Source: Rhizophagus clarus (lineage: Eukaryota; Glomeromycota; Glomeromycetes; Glomerales; Glomeraceae). From it: DNA of 64,000 nucleotides. The DNA is taken from the NCBI GenBank assembly GCA_015698045.1, contig BLAL01000022.1, positions 62,001 through 126,000 on the forward strand, read 5' to 3'. A model generated the notes under the pieces. That model did no database searches. It had not been told where the DNA came from and saw only the letters and a list, made by a program, of their open reading frames with translations. Each line of letters opens with the position of its first letter. Position 1 is the first letter of the stretch. Below, in pieces: positions 33,694 through 43,474 of this stretch. The translations under genes and the position numbers were made by a program.

Positions 33694-35180
33694 GATGATA
33701 TATATAATAACCCAAATTTTCATTCAAAAAATCAAGATTAGAAATTTCTGGTAGTATATCTGAAAAAATTAAAATATTTTAAAATTTATAAAGTTTAATA
33801 TTTCTCAAATTTTTTAAATGATATAAATTAGCAATATTTATTTATATATTTAATTATTTAAATACTAAAATAGAGTAGCAAATAACTTGCAAGTTTCTTA
33901 GTTTGTAATTTAAATAATTTATTTATTTGTTTTTATTTGTTTTTATCTGTTTTTATCTGTTTTATTAAGATCTTTCAATAAATTTACATTTGAACAATAT
34001 TATTATAATTATTATAAATAATGATAATTTTTTGTTATATAATATGAAAACTTATATTTATATATTTATATAAGAAAGTTTATAATAATTAAATTGTTTA
34101 ATAAAGTGTAACGCTCTGAATTTTCAATTCAGTTTTAAATTTTACTAAAATGTTTTTCAATCTAAAATTTTTACTGAAAAACGTTTTCAAATCATATTTT
34201 TGTAGAAACATTATCAGTTAAAAAGCTCTACCAAAAAAAATGTTTCTGGAAAGATTCTAATATATAAGAAAAATAAAATTAAAGTAAAATTATTGTAAAT
34301 ATTATTTGAAAAAATTTTTATATTTGATATTTATATAAAAAAATAATAATTTTTTTTTTTGAAATTCAAGTGATGTATTATACATTTATTAAAAAATAAA
34401 ATGCATTATATAATAAGAAAAAATAATATTTATTATCAGTCTTTTATTAATAATCAATTATCATTACATTAAAAAATAATATAAAATTAAATTATTTAAT
34501 TAAAAAGATAATAAGTATAATAAATGATTAAATAAATTTATATTTATTGTTATAATTTATTTTTATTCACTTTTTTTTACAAAAATAATTCATGTTAAAT
34601 AAAAGAAACTTTTCTGCTAATCTACAGTGCCAATTTCATACAAATATTTTTATCATGTTTATATATTTTTTTGCATTAAATAATAGTAATTCCTATCAAA
34701 ACTGTTTTTGCCAAAAATTTTGGTTTCGTCACCAACTAGTTTCGGTTTTGTCATTGACTAAATTATATAATAAAAATTTAATTTTAGTTTAATTGTATAG
34801 AATATTAATTTTTATTATAAAAATATATTTAATAATTATAAATAGGGTTAAAATTTATACACCCTCATGTACAAATGCACCTCTATGATCATGTGATCTA
34901 GGTTAATTTTAATTGGCTAAATAATAAAAATTTACGCATCCCATATACAATTATACTTTAAATTTTAAATTTAAATTTTAATACTAATTTTAATATTTAT
35001 TTGATACAACTTTATAAAACTGATATGAATTTATTAAACGAGCATCATAATGAAAATATTAAGAATAAGGAAATGAAACAAGTAAAGATTATTAAAAAGA
35101 TCATGAAATACTAAAACAACAAACGAAAGATCAAGACATAAAATAAGAAAAACTGACAAAACTATGCAAACCAGTATTCT
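33694..35180. other. AT-rich region without supported genes
   Basis: The first 50 bp continue the pre-insertion reading frame of kinase B. Beyond that only poly-T/A runs and TTTATTTGTTTTTATCTG repeats near 33920-33965. A short plus-strand frame at 34592-34792 has no convincing protein character. Confidence 0.4.
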
Positions 35181-35835
35181 CACAAAAAAAGCAATGTTTT
35201 AACTATTTTCTTAGATTCGCGTTTAATAATGTTCTTACAGAAGGTTACAGAAGAAAGAAAGAAATGTTATGTTAGAAGCACTTCATAACTAAAAAAAAAT
35301 TCTCACTTTATTTACAATTAATAGTATTCTTACAAAAAGAATCTCCTACATGGCTACACTTTAAGTTATTATATCCAAAATGGCATTTCTGCAAAAAGGA
35401 AAAATCTGTTTCATTAATAAAGTTGAAAATAATTTCCCCTTGGCCTTTCTCTATTTACCTTCAATTCGTTTCTAATGGGCTTTAGATAAAAAATTCTCTT
35501 TTAGTTTCTTTTCATTTACTTCAGCAGGTTCATGTCTAAAAGTATTTCTGCAAAAAGAAAAGAAAACCAGTTTCATTAGAAATATTTTTTAAATAAAAAA
35601 AAAAATTTCCTTCTTCAACTTTTCTCCATTTACCTTAAGTTCATATTAATCATTTAATAATATTTTTATAAAAAAAGAAGAAAGTTTTATTCCTTTAAAG
35701 AAAAATTTTCTTTTTTAACCCTTTTTTATTTGCTTTAGGGTCATGACTAAGGGTATTTTTACAAAAAGAAAGCAAAAAACTTTTGTTAAAACATTTTTAA
35801 TAAAAATAAATTTTTTCTTATCCATTTACTTTAGG
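35181..35835 (-). repeat. Tandem array of ~5-6 units with micro-exon-like cores, minus strand
   Basis: On the minus strand units of about 110-120 bp contain CTTTTTGCAG or TTTTATCTAAAG, a core of 25-40 nt (for example AAATACTTTTAGACATGAAC then CTGCTGAA), and a donor-like GTAAATGGA or GTAAATAGA. Four to five such borders are visible (near 35400, 35450, 35520, 35630, 35740). The array resumes at 37521-37600 beyond the hAT-like insertion. Confidence 0.6.
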
Positions 35836-36236
35836 TAAAGATGGGTCCTCAATTGATTTCCAAAATCTGCAATATTGCGGGTTTTGGAAATCAATTGCGC
35901 TTAGTAATTCGCAAACCCGCAAATAATCCGCAAATCTGCAAATAATCCGCAAACCCGCAAATAATTTATAGTACTGCAAATAACCCGCAAATAATTTATA
36001 GTACCGCAAATAACCCGCAAATAATTTATAGTACCGCAAATAACCCGCAAATCTGCAAACCCGCAAATAATCTGCAAATTTGTATAGTATCGCAAATAAT
36101 CTGCAAATCCGCAAATAATTTACATTATCGCAAATTTGCGAATAAGTGGACAAAATTGTCCACTTTTAGTATATAAATAAATTTGGTTATATTTAATTGC
36201 GAAGATTAAATTAACATGATTCATAAGTTTACAAAA

Positions 36237-36680
36237 TGGACAAAATTGTCCGGAGACGGAAAAAAAAGTGAAAAAAAAAGTGGACAAAGTTGTCCAGACG
36301 AAAAAAAAAAAGCGAAAAAAAAGTGGACAAAGTTGTCCAGACGAAAAAAAAAAGTGAAAAAAAAGTGGACAAAGTTGTCCAAACGAAAAAAAAAGTGAAA
36401 AAATAGTAGTCAAAGTTGTCCAGACGAAAAAAAAAAGTGAAGTAAAAATGGACAAAGTTGTCCAGAGACGAAAAAAAAAAGTGAAAAAAAAAGTGGACAA
36501 AGTTGTCCAAACGAAAAAAAAAAAGTGAAAAAATAGTGGACAAAGTTGTCCAGACGAAAAAAAAAAAGTGAAGTAAAAATGGACAAAGTTGTCCAGAGAC
36601 GAAAAAAAAAGGACAAAGTCAAAAAAAAAAGTGGACAAAGTTGTCCAGAGACGAAAAAAAGTGGACAAAGTTGTCCAAAA
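36237..36680. repeat. Minisatellite with TGGACAA..TTGTCCA palindromes
   Basis: About eleven copies of a 37-54 bp unit: GTGGACAAAGTTGTCCAGA followed by GACGAAAAAAAAAGTGAAAA. Each unit contains the imperfect palindrome TGGACAAAGTTGTCCA. It lies inside the hAT-like element, next to its coding exon. Long frames crossing it on both strands are low-complexity translations of the unit. Confidence 0.85.
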
Positions 36681-36734
36681 CCGAAAAATAGACAGAAATA
36701 AAATAAAGGGGAAGGGGACAAAATTATCATATAC

Positions 36735-36974
36735 CTTATCGATAAATGTAAAATTTGACAATGATTCCTCCAGATCAAAATATATACGACCTTCATTTTT
36801 TTTATATGACATTCTTACTCTATCTTGCTCAAAAGTACACGAATCAATTTTTTTATCTGTCTTTGTCCAAACAAGAGAAAGTGCTGTTGAAATTAAGCTT
36901 TCATCGTCGTCAGGTAAATAAACTTTTTTCCCGCGAATTTTTGAATTGAGAACTGAACAGAGTGTTTTTGACAT
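36735..36974 (-). CDS. Captured exon inside the hAT-like element
   Basis: Minus-strand frame from ATG 36974: 80 codons to an AAG/GTATAT donor at 36734. It reads MSKTLCSVLNSKIRGKKVY, an acidic LPDDDESLIS segment and a Glu/Lys-rich remainder ending FIDK. Codon pattern and residue mix are protein-like, in sharp contrast to the low-complexity sequence that follows in the same frame. No domain recognised. It is most simply a host-gene first exon carried by a non-autonomous element; an own promoter is not visible. Confidence 0.4.
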
Positions 36975-37528
36975 TTCTAATATATTGATTCAATATTTTA
37001 AAAGCTGATACTTTATTTTTTATTTTTAAAATGAAGAGGGAAGAAAGCAATTGGGGTACTAAAAACTGTAAAAACTGATATTTATTTAATTGATCAAATA
37101 ATAACATTTGATAACGTGATTGTTTTGATACGTAATTGTATATTGTGATACGTTTGATAGAATGAGTTTTGATACAATGATATATATAATTGTTAAAATA
37201 ATGTATTGATTATGGCTGAATAATCTGATATATTATTATTATTTTAATTGGATTTTGGAAATAATATTCCCGTATTCTGGCGAGAAAATTTTTTTTTCGC
37301 TTCGGTGGAAATATTTTACAAAAAAAAAATGATCATGTGAAGATGATCTACAGTCAATCATAATTTTTGAGATTATTCGGATTATTTGCGGATTATTTGC
37401 AGATTTGCGGATTATTTGCGATTGCGGATTTGCGAATAATTATTCTTCAAAATCTGCAATATTCTGCAATATCGCAAATCACAATTAATCCGCAATTAGG
37501 GTATTGCGGACACATCTTTAACTTTAGG

Positions 37529-37985
37529 TTAGGTTCCTGTAAAAATATTTTTTTTGCTGGCTATTCTTACAAAGAAAATATTATTAAATAAAGGATGCGT
37601 AAAATATTATTTCTTAAACAAAAACAGCCGATTAAAATTTACCACGTGATAAGGGGTGTTGCAACGTCCCTGTGTAAAATGTTTATTTCCTAAAATTTAT
37701 ATATTATAATTTATAAGTATTAAAATTCCATGGAAAAACTATGGAATATTATATTTTGTCATTTCTTCATTTAATTTTAAATGACTAAACTATTTCAGTT
37801 TTGTCAAATGATTAAATATTTCAGTTTTGTCAGGGATCACTATTAAATAATATATTAAAATAATAGTAAAAATAGAATCTTTGCCTTAAAATACTTATAG
37901 TGAAATATTTCAACAGAAAGTTATCAATACTTATATCAAAGAACATACCAATAAGTTCTTTAAGTTCTTATATTTTTAAACTAAA
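37529..37985. other. End of the micro-exon array and AT-rich DNA
   Basis: Array remnant to about 37600, then no coding frame. The word TTTCAGTTTTGTCA occurs twice near 37795-37830. Confidence 0.4.
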
Positions 37986-38269
37986 ATGACAGTGTCTAAA
38001 AGTATTACAAACACTTTGCTAAATATTTTATTGAAGTAGACAGACTTAATCTAAAACACTTAGGATATGATATTATTAATCAACATATTCTCAATATTAT
38101 AACCACCTTAATAAATAACTTACTCATTACTTATAAAGATTTCTTAAGCTTAGACAAAACTTCTAAGAAAGCTGAGAAAAGTTATATAACTATAAACAAT
38201 AATCACTAATCAGATTCAGATGATAAGGACAAAAATATATCTAATTTGAAAATAGAGATAAAGAAATAG
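37986..38269 (+). pseudogene. Decayed unknown coding block
   Basis: ATG 37986 opens MTVSKSITNTLLNILLK. A one-base shift leads into a frame from 38033 (EVDRLNLKHLGYDI ... TLINNLLITYKDF) interrupted by TAA 38207-38209 and ending at TAG 38267-38269 after an acidic SDSDDKDKN segment. Downstream to about 38420 there are further short Lys-rich open pieces. It could be the ORF1 part of a retroelement, but no zinc knuckle or RT motif supports that firmly. Confidence 0.3.
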
Positions 38270-39146
38270 TACTAACTAAATATCAAGGCTTCAACCTTCA
38301 TATCTACTAATACCAATCTTATATTTATCCTTATTGCAAAGAAAAAATGCTAAGAAGAAAGCTAAAAAAACCACTAAATATTAAACTCAATCTAATAAGA
38401 TCATAAATAAAACACAATCCTAGTATTTTTATACTTGTAATATCTATTAGAAAATAAAAATAATAATCCTTTATCATACATTATTTTGCCCATGCCTATT
38501 TATCTGCTGCAAAAGAATATACATATTCCTATTCTTTTAACAGCACAATCTTTTAACAAAAAAAAATCTAAAATTAGTAATAAAGAAAAAACAGATAACA
38601 TTATAGTTATACTACACTTCTAAAAATCTGGAAAGAAAATTTTTACCGGCTAATAAAAAATTTTAACAAATTTATATCATTTATGTACTGGACAAAGATC
38701 TGGAACAAGAAATTTTTTATCAGATTTCTTCAAAAATTCCAGATTTTGCCAGAATTTTATCATCTATTTTCAGCCAGTTTTAGAACGGGTTAATTTATGC
38801 ATTAATTCAATATTAATCTTTAAAAATTTAGAAAATATTTATAAGAATCTAACATATTTATATAAAGTATTCATAATTTAATGATACGTTTGATAATCAA
38901 TTATTATTTTTACATTAATATATGATTATAATACATTCATAGTGGTAAAGAAATAAAACAGAAAGATACAAAGCAATGATTAAGAAGCAAATTGCATTGA
39001 AAAAAGTATCATGATATACTTATTATATTTAATAAGAACGAAAATTGATATAAAAAACATTGCACAAGGTCTTTCAGCCAATGAAGTATTCTAAATGTTT
39101 CATTGGTCTTAAAATTTAAAAAAGATAATAATAGTTAATTTACTAA
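38270..39146. other. AT-rich DNA, no supported gene
   Basis: Only short decayed frames and AT-rich filler. The segment at 38620-38800 has a repeated TCTGGAA/TTCCAGATTTTG pattern suggesting a small inverted repeat. Confidence 0.35.
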
Positions 39147-41070
39147 TTAACTAACGTAAACAAATAAATGAAAACAATTACCATAAAATAAATCTTCATA
39201 TTTTTTATCATAATTTTTTTCGTCATCTCCCTCTAAATCCTCTTCGATAATCTCCTTATTTTTCATCACTGCAAGTTCTGGTGTTTCTTCTCGTACTATT
39301 TTTAAAGAATCAGAGAGTTCAATAGAACCATTTGTCTTGTACGATTTCTGAAATATTTATAATCAATAAATTTTAAATTTTTAATTAATTTAAATAGCAA
39401 AATTAAATACCATAAATCCATTAAATCGTCTTTCTAGCGGCTTTTTGCTGCATTCCAGTTCAGGGTGATCTGGGTTTAAAATTATGTCGCATACAGCCGC
39501 TGTATATATGGGGTCTTTGCAATAGAAAGGTACGAAACTCAAAAAAATTTTTAAATTTACTTTATATGCTAATTATGTTTTTTATACTAAAATAAGTGTA
39601 AATTTAATATTAATTAAATTTTTATTTTTTTTTGAGTTTCGTACCTTTCTATTGCAAAGACCCCATATATAGATGGCATCAAATGACTCATTGTCATTAA
39701 GAATGTTAGAGAAAGCGCATCTAGCGATACTTTCCATTACATTATCATTTTCGTCATATAATTTGTTATAGCATTCTCTAATTTCATCTGATTTCTTCCA
39801 TTCGTATAATTTTTTTAAATTTTTTTTGCTGTATGATGGTAGTTGTACACTAAATTCCTTAAAAATTGCACTACAGACTGCCGCAGTGTGTACACCTCTT
39901 ATGTCCTTTATTTTTTTCAAGAGCTATAACGAAAATAAAAATTAAATTGATAAAATTAAATATTTCTATAATGATTATTAACAATAATTACCAAGGCGTG
40001 ATGCTTGCTGCAAAATTGATTAACCCATTCTTGCTCGCCAATTTCTTTTAAATAGCTCGAGTGGTTTTTCTTAAGCCAATTTTCCAAACCACATTTGAAT
40101 TCATCGAAATTGGGCCACATCTTTTCCGAAAAATATTGAGTATATACGGCATTGTATCCTTCCTATACAATAGTATATAATGAATGATAAATTGTTAAAA
40201 TATCAATGGTTACTGACTTGATATTATTTGAAATAAGTATATTTACACCAAATACTTTTGGGTTTAGATCATCTCGACTTTTAGTTTGTTTTTTGATCTG
40301 ACTTTGAATCCACGAAAGCTTTTCATTCATTAACTTATGTAATTCGTATAATGCTCGAACTTGTTTTCCCTGTTTTATCAACATATCCTTCAATTGGTTT
40401 TCCCATTTTTCATATATACTATTAGTTTCATGATGTTGTTGTTCAGATGTGGTGAGAGTAAATAACTCTGAATGCTCAATGTCAACGGATGATGTGACAA
40501 AATCGATGGGAGTGGTCAGTCTTGAATGCTCTTCATCATCAATGGGAGTGGTAGGTCTCGAAAGCTCAACAGATGATGTGGTCTTTTTTGAATAAGAACT
40601 TCAATCATCACAAGTTCCTTCATATATCGACAACGTAATATTATGATTAGTCTGTCAAATTATAATTACTGTATAATTATCTTTTTAACATTTGTTATTA
40701 AATAAACCACCTACCTTACTTAGTGTGGCAGTTCTTTTTTTTTCCATAGGTAGTAATATCTTTGGCCACACTATTTTCTATATCACGTCGTCTTTTATCT
40801 AAAAGACAATATAATGATAGTAGCTTATTAGTTATTATAAAATGACACAATCATACTATTACTTTCTAGTGCTTTTGGCATTATAGCAGAACTTCCTTTC
40901 ATGACTACTTCATAATCTTCATCTAACGCTTGTGACGATTTGGTTTTTTCTTTGAATCCTTTTACGTTAATTTTTTTCAGAATTTCGTTATCTTCTTTTA
41001 GTTTAATATTTTTATTAGTACTAGCAGATCTAGTGTTATACTTTCGTTTAGTGGGTTTCAAGTTGCTCAT
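39147..41070 (-). pseudogene. Six-exon hypothetical gene disrupted by a MITE
   Basis: Minus strand exons: 41070-40863, 40798-40715, 40651-40247, 40162-39992, 39923-39411 (with a MITE at 39509-39665), 39347 to about 39182 or a stop at 39147. Introns 64-84 bp with good GT..AG borders and agreeing phases. The N-terminus is basic (NLKPTKRKYNTRS, a possible nuclear localisation signal); exon 3 has Ser/Thr-Pro repeats (RPTTPIDDEEHS) and a coiled-coil-like segment; exons 4-5 form an alpha-helical domain (EKMWPNFDEFKCGLENWLKK ...). Lesions besides the MITE: TGA 40601-40603, and an A9 run near 40735-40743 that shifts frame by one. A transcription- or chromatin-related role would be a guess from basic and acidic composition only. 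No named family recognised. Confidence 0.6.
39509..39665. mobile_element. TA-flanked MITE (157 bp) inside the fifth exon of the gene
   Basis: Left TGGGGTCTTTGCAATAGAAA and right, read inward, identical for these 20 bases and on through GGTACGAAACTC; about 38 bp of perfect repeat. TA abuts both ends. Deleting the element and one TA restores the minus-strand frame ..FDAIYIYTAAVCD.. across the site, so the insertion is clean and recent (arms unmutated). Related by its TGGGKTCTTTGC tip to the MITE at 27292-27450. Confidence 0.93.
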
Positions 41071-42456
41071 GATGTTAAAAAAAGTATAAAAACGCTTTCA
41101 AGAGTAAGAAAGCGTGTGAAAAAAAGCATAATTTTATACTTTCTGTAAGTATGTAATTATGTCATTGTATAAGTATGATACTATGTTAAATATAGATTAG
41201 AATAATTTCATAATTGTTTCGTAAGTCGATTTTAATTTTGCAAGTCGATTAAATTGATTAATTATTTCCTAATTATAATAATAAAATAAGAAAATAGACA
41301 AGACAAATTTAAACATTGTAATAATTGTTGATGTTCTTTAAAGATAATTATTCGATTAACTTTTAATATATTACTAATTAATTGAAATGACTTATAAGTG
41401 TTTCCATTGTTCACGCACCTTTGAAATCCTTCTGTATTATTTTTTTCAAACATTAATATGACACCAATGAAAGTGAAAAAAATCAAATAAATCAAGTATT
41501 AAGTAATTTTTTTTGCATAGGATCTATTTATAAAGCAGTTATAGCATCCATGAGAATGATTCTACAATTGTGAACAAATAAAACAATATTTATGTTTTGA
41601 ATATTCAAAAAGAAAACATAAAGAGAAGTGTAATTACTCTGACATAATCTTTCATGTTAGTTAACAAAAATTTTATAATTGTTTGTAAATTAGAATAGTT
41701 ATTAAAGCCACTTCGTCAGGGTCTTCAAGAAATATTGAAAGTAACCTCAGCAAAGGACAGAAATCTCATGCACAAGTCGTTAAACAGAAGTTCAGCGCTA
41801 ACAATCGTACGATTGGGATGAATAGTTTACAACCTTAGCAAGTCATACTAACCCTTTTTTATAAGTTTCTTGATTCTTTGTTTCGAATGGAATTTATTTC
41901 GAGCTAGTCTGTCAAATTTCGTTTGAGCGTGATATAAGGGTGGCTTTTTTACAATGAAGTATTCCTATAACGTATATTCGTAGTTTCCTTTTTTTCATTG
42001 TGTTACTTACAGACTGGCTTGCCTGGCCCCTCCATCATCAATTAACGAACTAACATTTACATTTTAATTCTTTTATACTTATAAATAATCATATTATATC
42101 GATATTTATCAATATATAAAACAAACCTACATCAAAATTTGTTAAAATTATATTTTCAAAATTACTTTTCATTTTTTTTTGAACCTTCTTTATAAACGTT
42201 GGTTAGTCTGTTTTTATCTTCGATGCAAATATTCATATTTTTTTTACAATAATTTAACCAATGAATTAATGTAATTTCTTTAGATTGTTTAATCATATGG
42301 GCCGATTTGGCTCACTTGCGATTATATCACTTGATCGACCGTCGATCATTACTGTATGTTATATTATCACATAATACGTAACGGCCAATCAAATAATCAA
42401 ATAAATAACAGTTTCTGTTAATATCACTGCATTGCTTACATACACTTTTCAGTGTT
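41071..42456. other. Intergenic region between divergent genes
   Basis: Lies between the minus gene ending its 5' side at 41070 and the plus-strand zinc-finger gene at 42457, so it should hold two promoters. A minus frame at 41262-41495 is hydrophobic at its start but has a TTG start and no clear exon structure. The segment 41700-42000 is less AT-rich and holds no frame. A small GATCATATG-type palindrome cluster lies at about 42290-42365. Confidence 0.4.
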
Positions 42457-43268
42457 ATGCGGCTTATACTATCTGATATGACTTTTAAATGCTGTCTGTG
42501 TCAAAAAATATTTTCTTTACGAAAGCAACTTTTAAGTCATGAAAGAGTTAAACATCGCAATAATAAAACTATACCTCACCGACATTTACTTTCCCAGCCT
42601 TCTGTTGAACAACTTATATCTTATCAAGACGCATTTATAATTCTCATTAAAAAGCATCTTGGATTTAATAGACATTCTGTGGGGTCTAAAAGACTTTCAA
42701 TAAATGTCTTTCCAGAGAAAATCTTTGTTTATTTATTTCAAAATGAACCTCTTTTTTAATATAATTCAGCATTGTGAAAATATCATTGTAAATTTAAAGG
42801 TGAGGCAGGGGAACTGAGATTAAAGCAAATTTTAAACTATGAACATTGGAATTGTCGACAAGATCCTAAAACAAATACAACTGGATATGTACTTTTCGCG
42901 AATTATGAGGGAATTTATGAAGTTACTTTCAGCTGGGCACAGACTGAGTTAGTTGAAAATGACCGAATCTTTCAATGTGGAACAGTTACCTGTAAATTTA
43001 CAACTGATTCAGGAGAATTTGTTGATGAGTAAGTATGAATGTAAATTTTTCAATTATAATTTTATGATTAAAATAATTAATTTTTTTTTTTTTAATTAGA
43101 AATGGAATAATGTCAAATTAAGAATATCAACCTGAAGGGCGTACTTTAACTCACAATAAAAATTCTCTTATCACTTTCAACACTAATAACAATCAATCAA
43201 ATCCATCACGATATAAACCTATTCTACCACGCTTACCTCTTCAACAATTAGCTTTGAATCAACTTTAA
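42457..43268 (+). pseudogene. C2H2 zinc-finger protein with three in-frame stops
   Basis: Exon 1 from ATG 42457 (or 42478): a single C2H2 finger FKCCLCQKIF...LLSHERVKH near the N-terminus, then VEQLISYQDAFIILIKK. The frame passes TAA 42757-42759 and TGA near 42772, then stays coding (CKFKGEAGELRLKQI ... WNCRQDPKTNTTGYVLF ... QCGTVTCKF) to a donor GTAAGT at about 43028; exon 2 after TTTAATTAG (43100) reads to TAA 43266-43268 with TAA in SN-stop-EYQPEG (probably CAA to TAA). The C-terminal block looks like a folded cytosolic domain without a known motif. DNA binding through one finger is plausible; the function is unknown. Confidence 0.55.
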
Positions 43269-43474
43269 CTAAAGGATGGCGTGTTTATCGTATTTATTGT
43301 ATACTGTATAGGCATAACAGGGTGTAGTTATGCATTTTGTATTATTAGAAACGTATATAAAAGAATTTTACTGCAGTGATTATTTTACATTTATTTATAT
43401 AAAAATCACTTGATTATTTTAAAAAATAAAAAAAAAGAATATTTATTTTTTAAATATACTTATCAACCATTATC

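Larger units (their letters stand above)
35836..37520. mobile_element. hAT-like element with perfect 8-bp target duplication
   Basis: Ends TAAAGATGGGTCCTCAAT (left) and, read inward, TAAAGATGTGTCCGCAAT (right): 16 of 18 identical, starting TAAAG (YARNG). Flanking 8-mers are both ACTTTAGG (35828-35835 and 37521-37528). Subterminal arms are packed with CGCAAATAA/TTATTTGCG motifs. The interior holds a palindromic minisatellite (36237-36680) and a coding exon on the minus strand (36735-36974). No transposase, so it would need one supplied in trans. Confidence 0.93.

Noticed and set aside
36120..36680. Long minus-strand frame with FFFSSGQLCPLFF-type repeats, and plus-strand Lys-rich frames
   Set aside because: Translation of the TGGACAA..TTGTCCA minisatellite. 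Only the first 80 codons of the minus frame (36974-36735) look like real protein.
41262..41495. Possible secreted-protein exon on the minus strand
   Set aside because: Hydrophobic start but only a TTG initiator with a stop just upstream and no matching acceptor; donor GTGCGT is weak.
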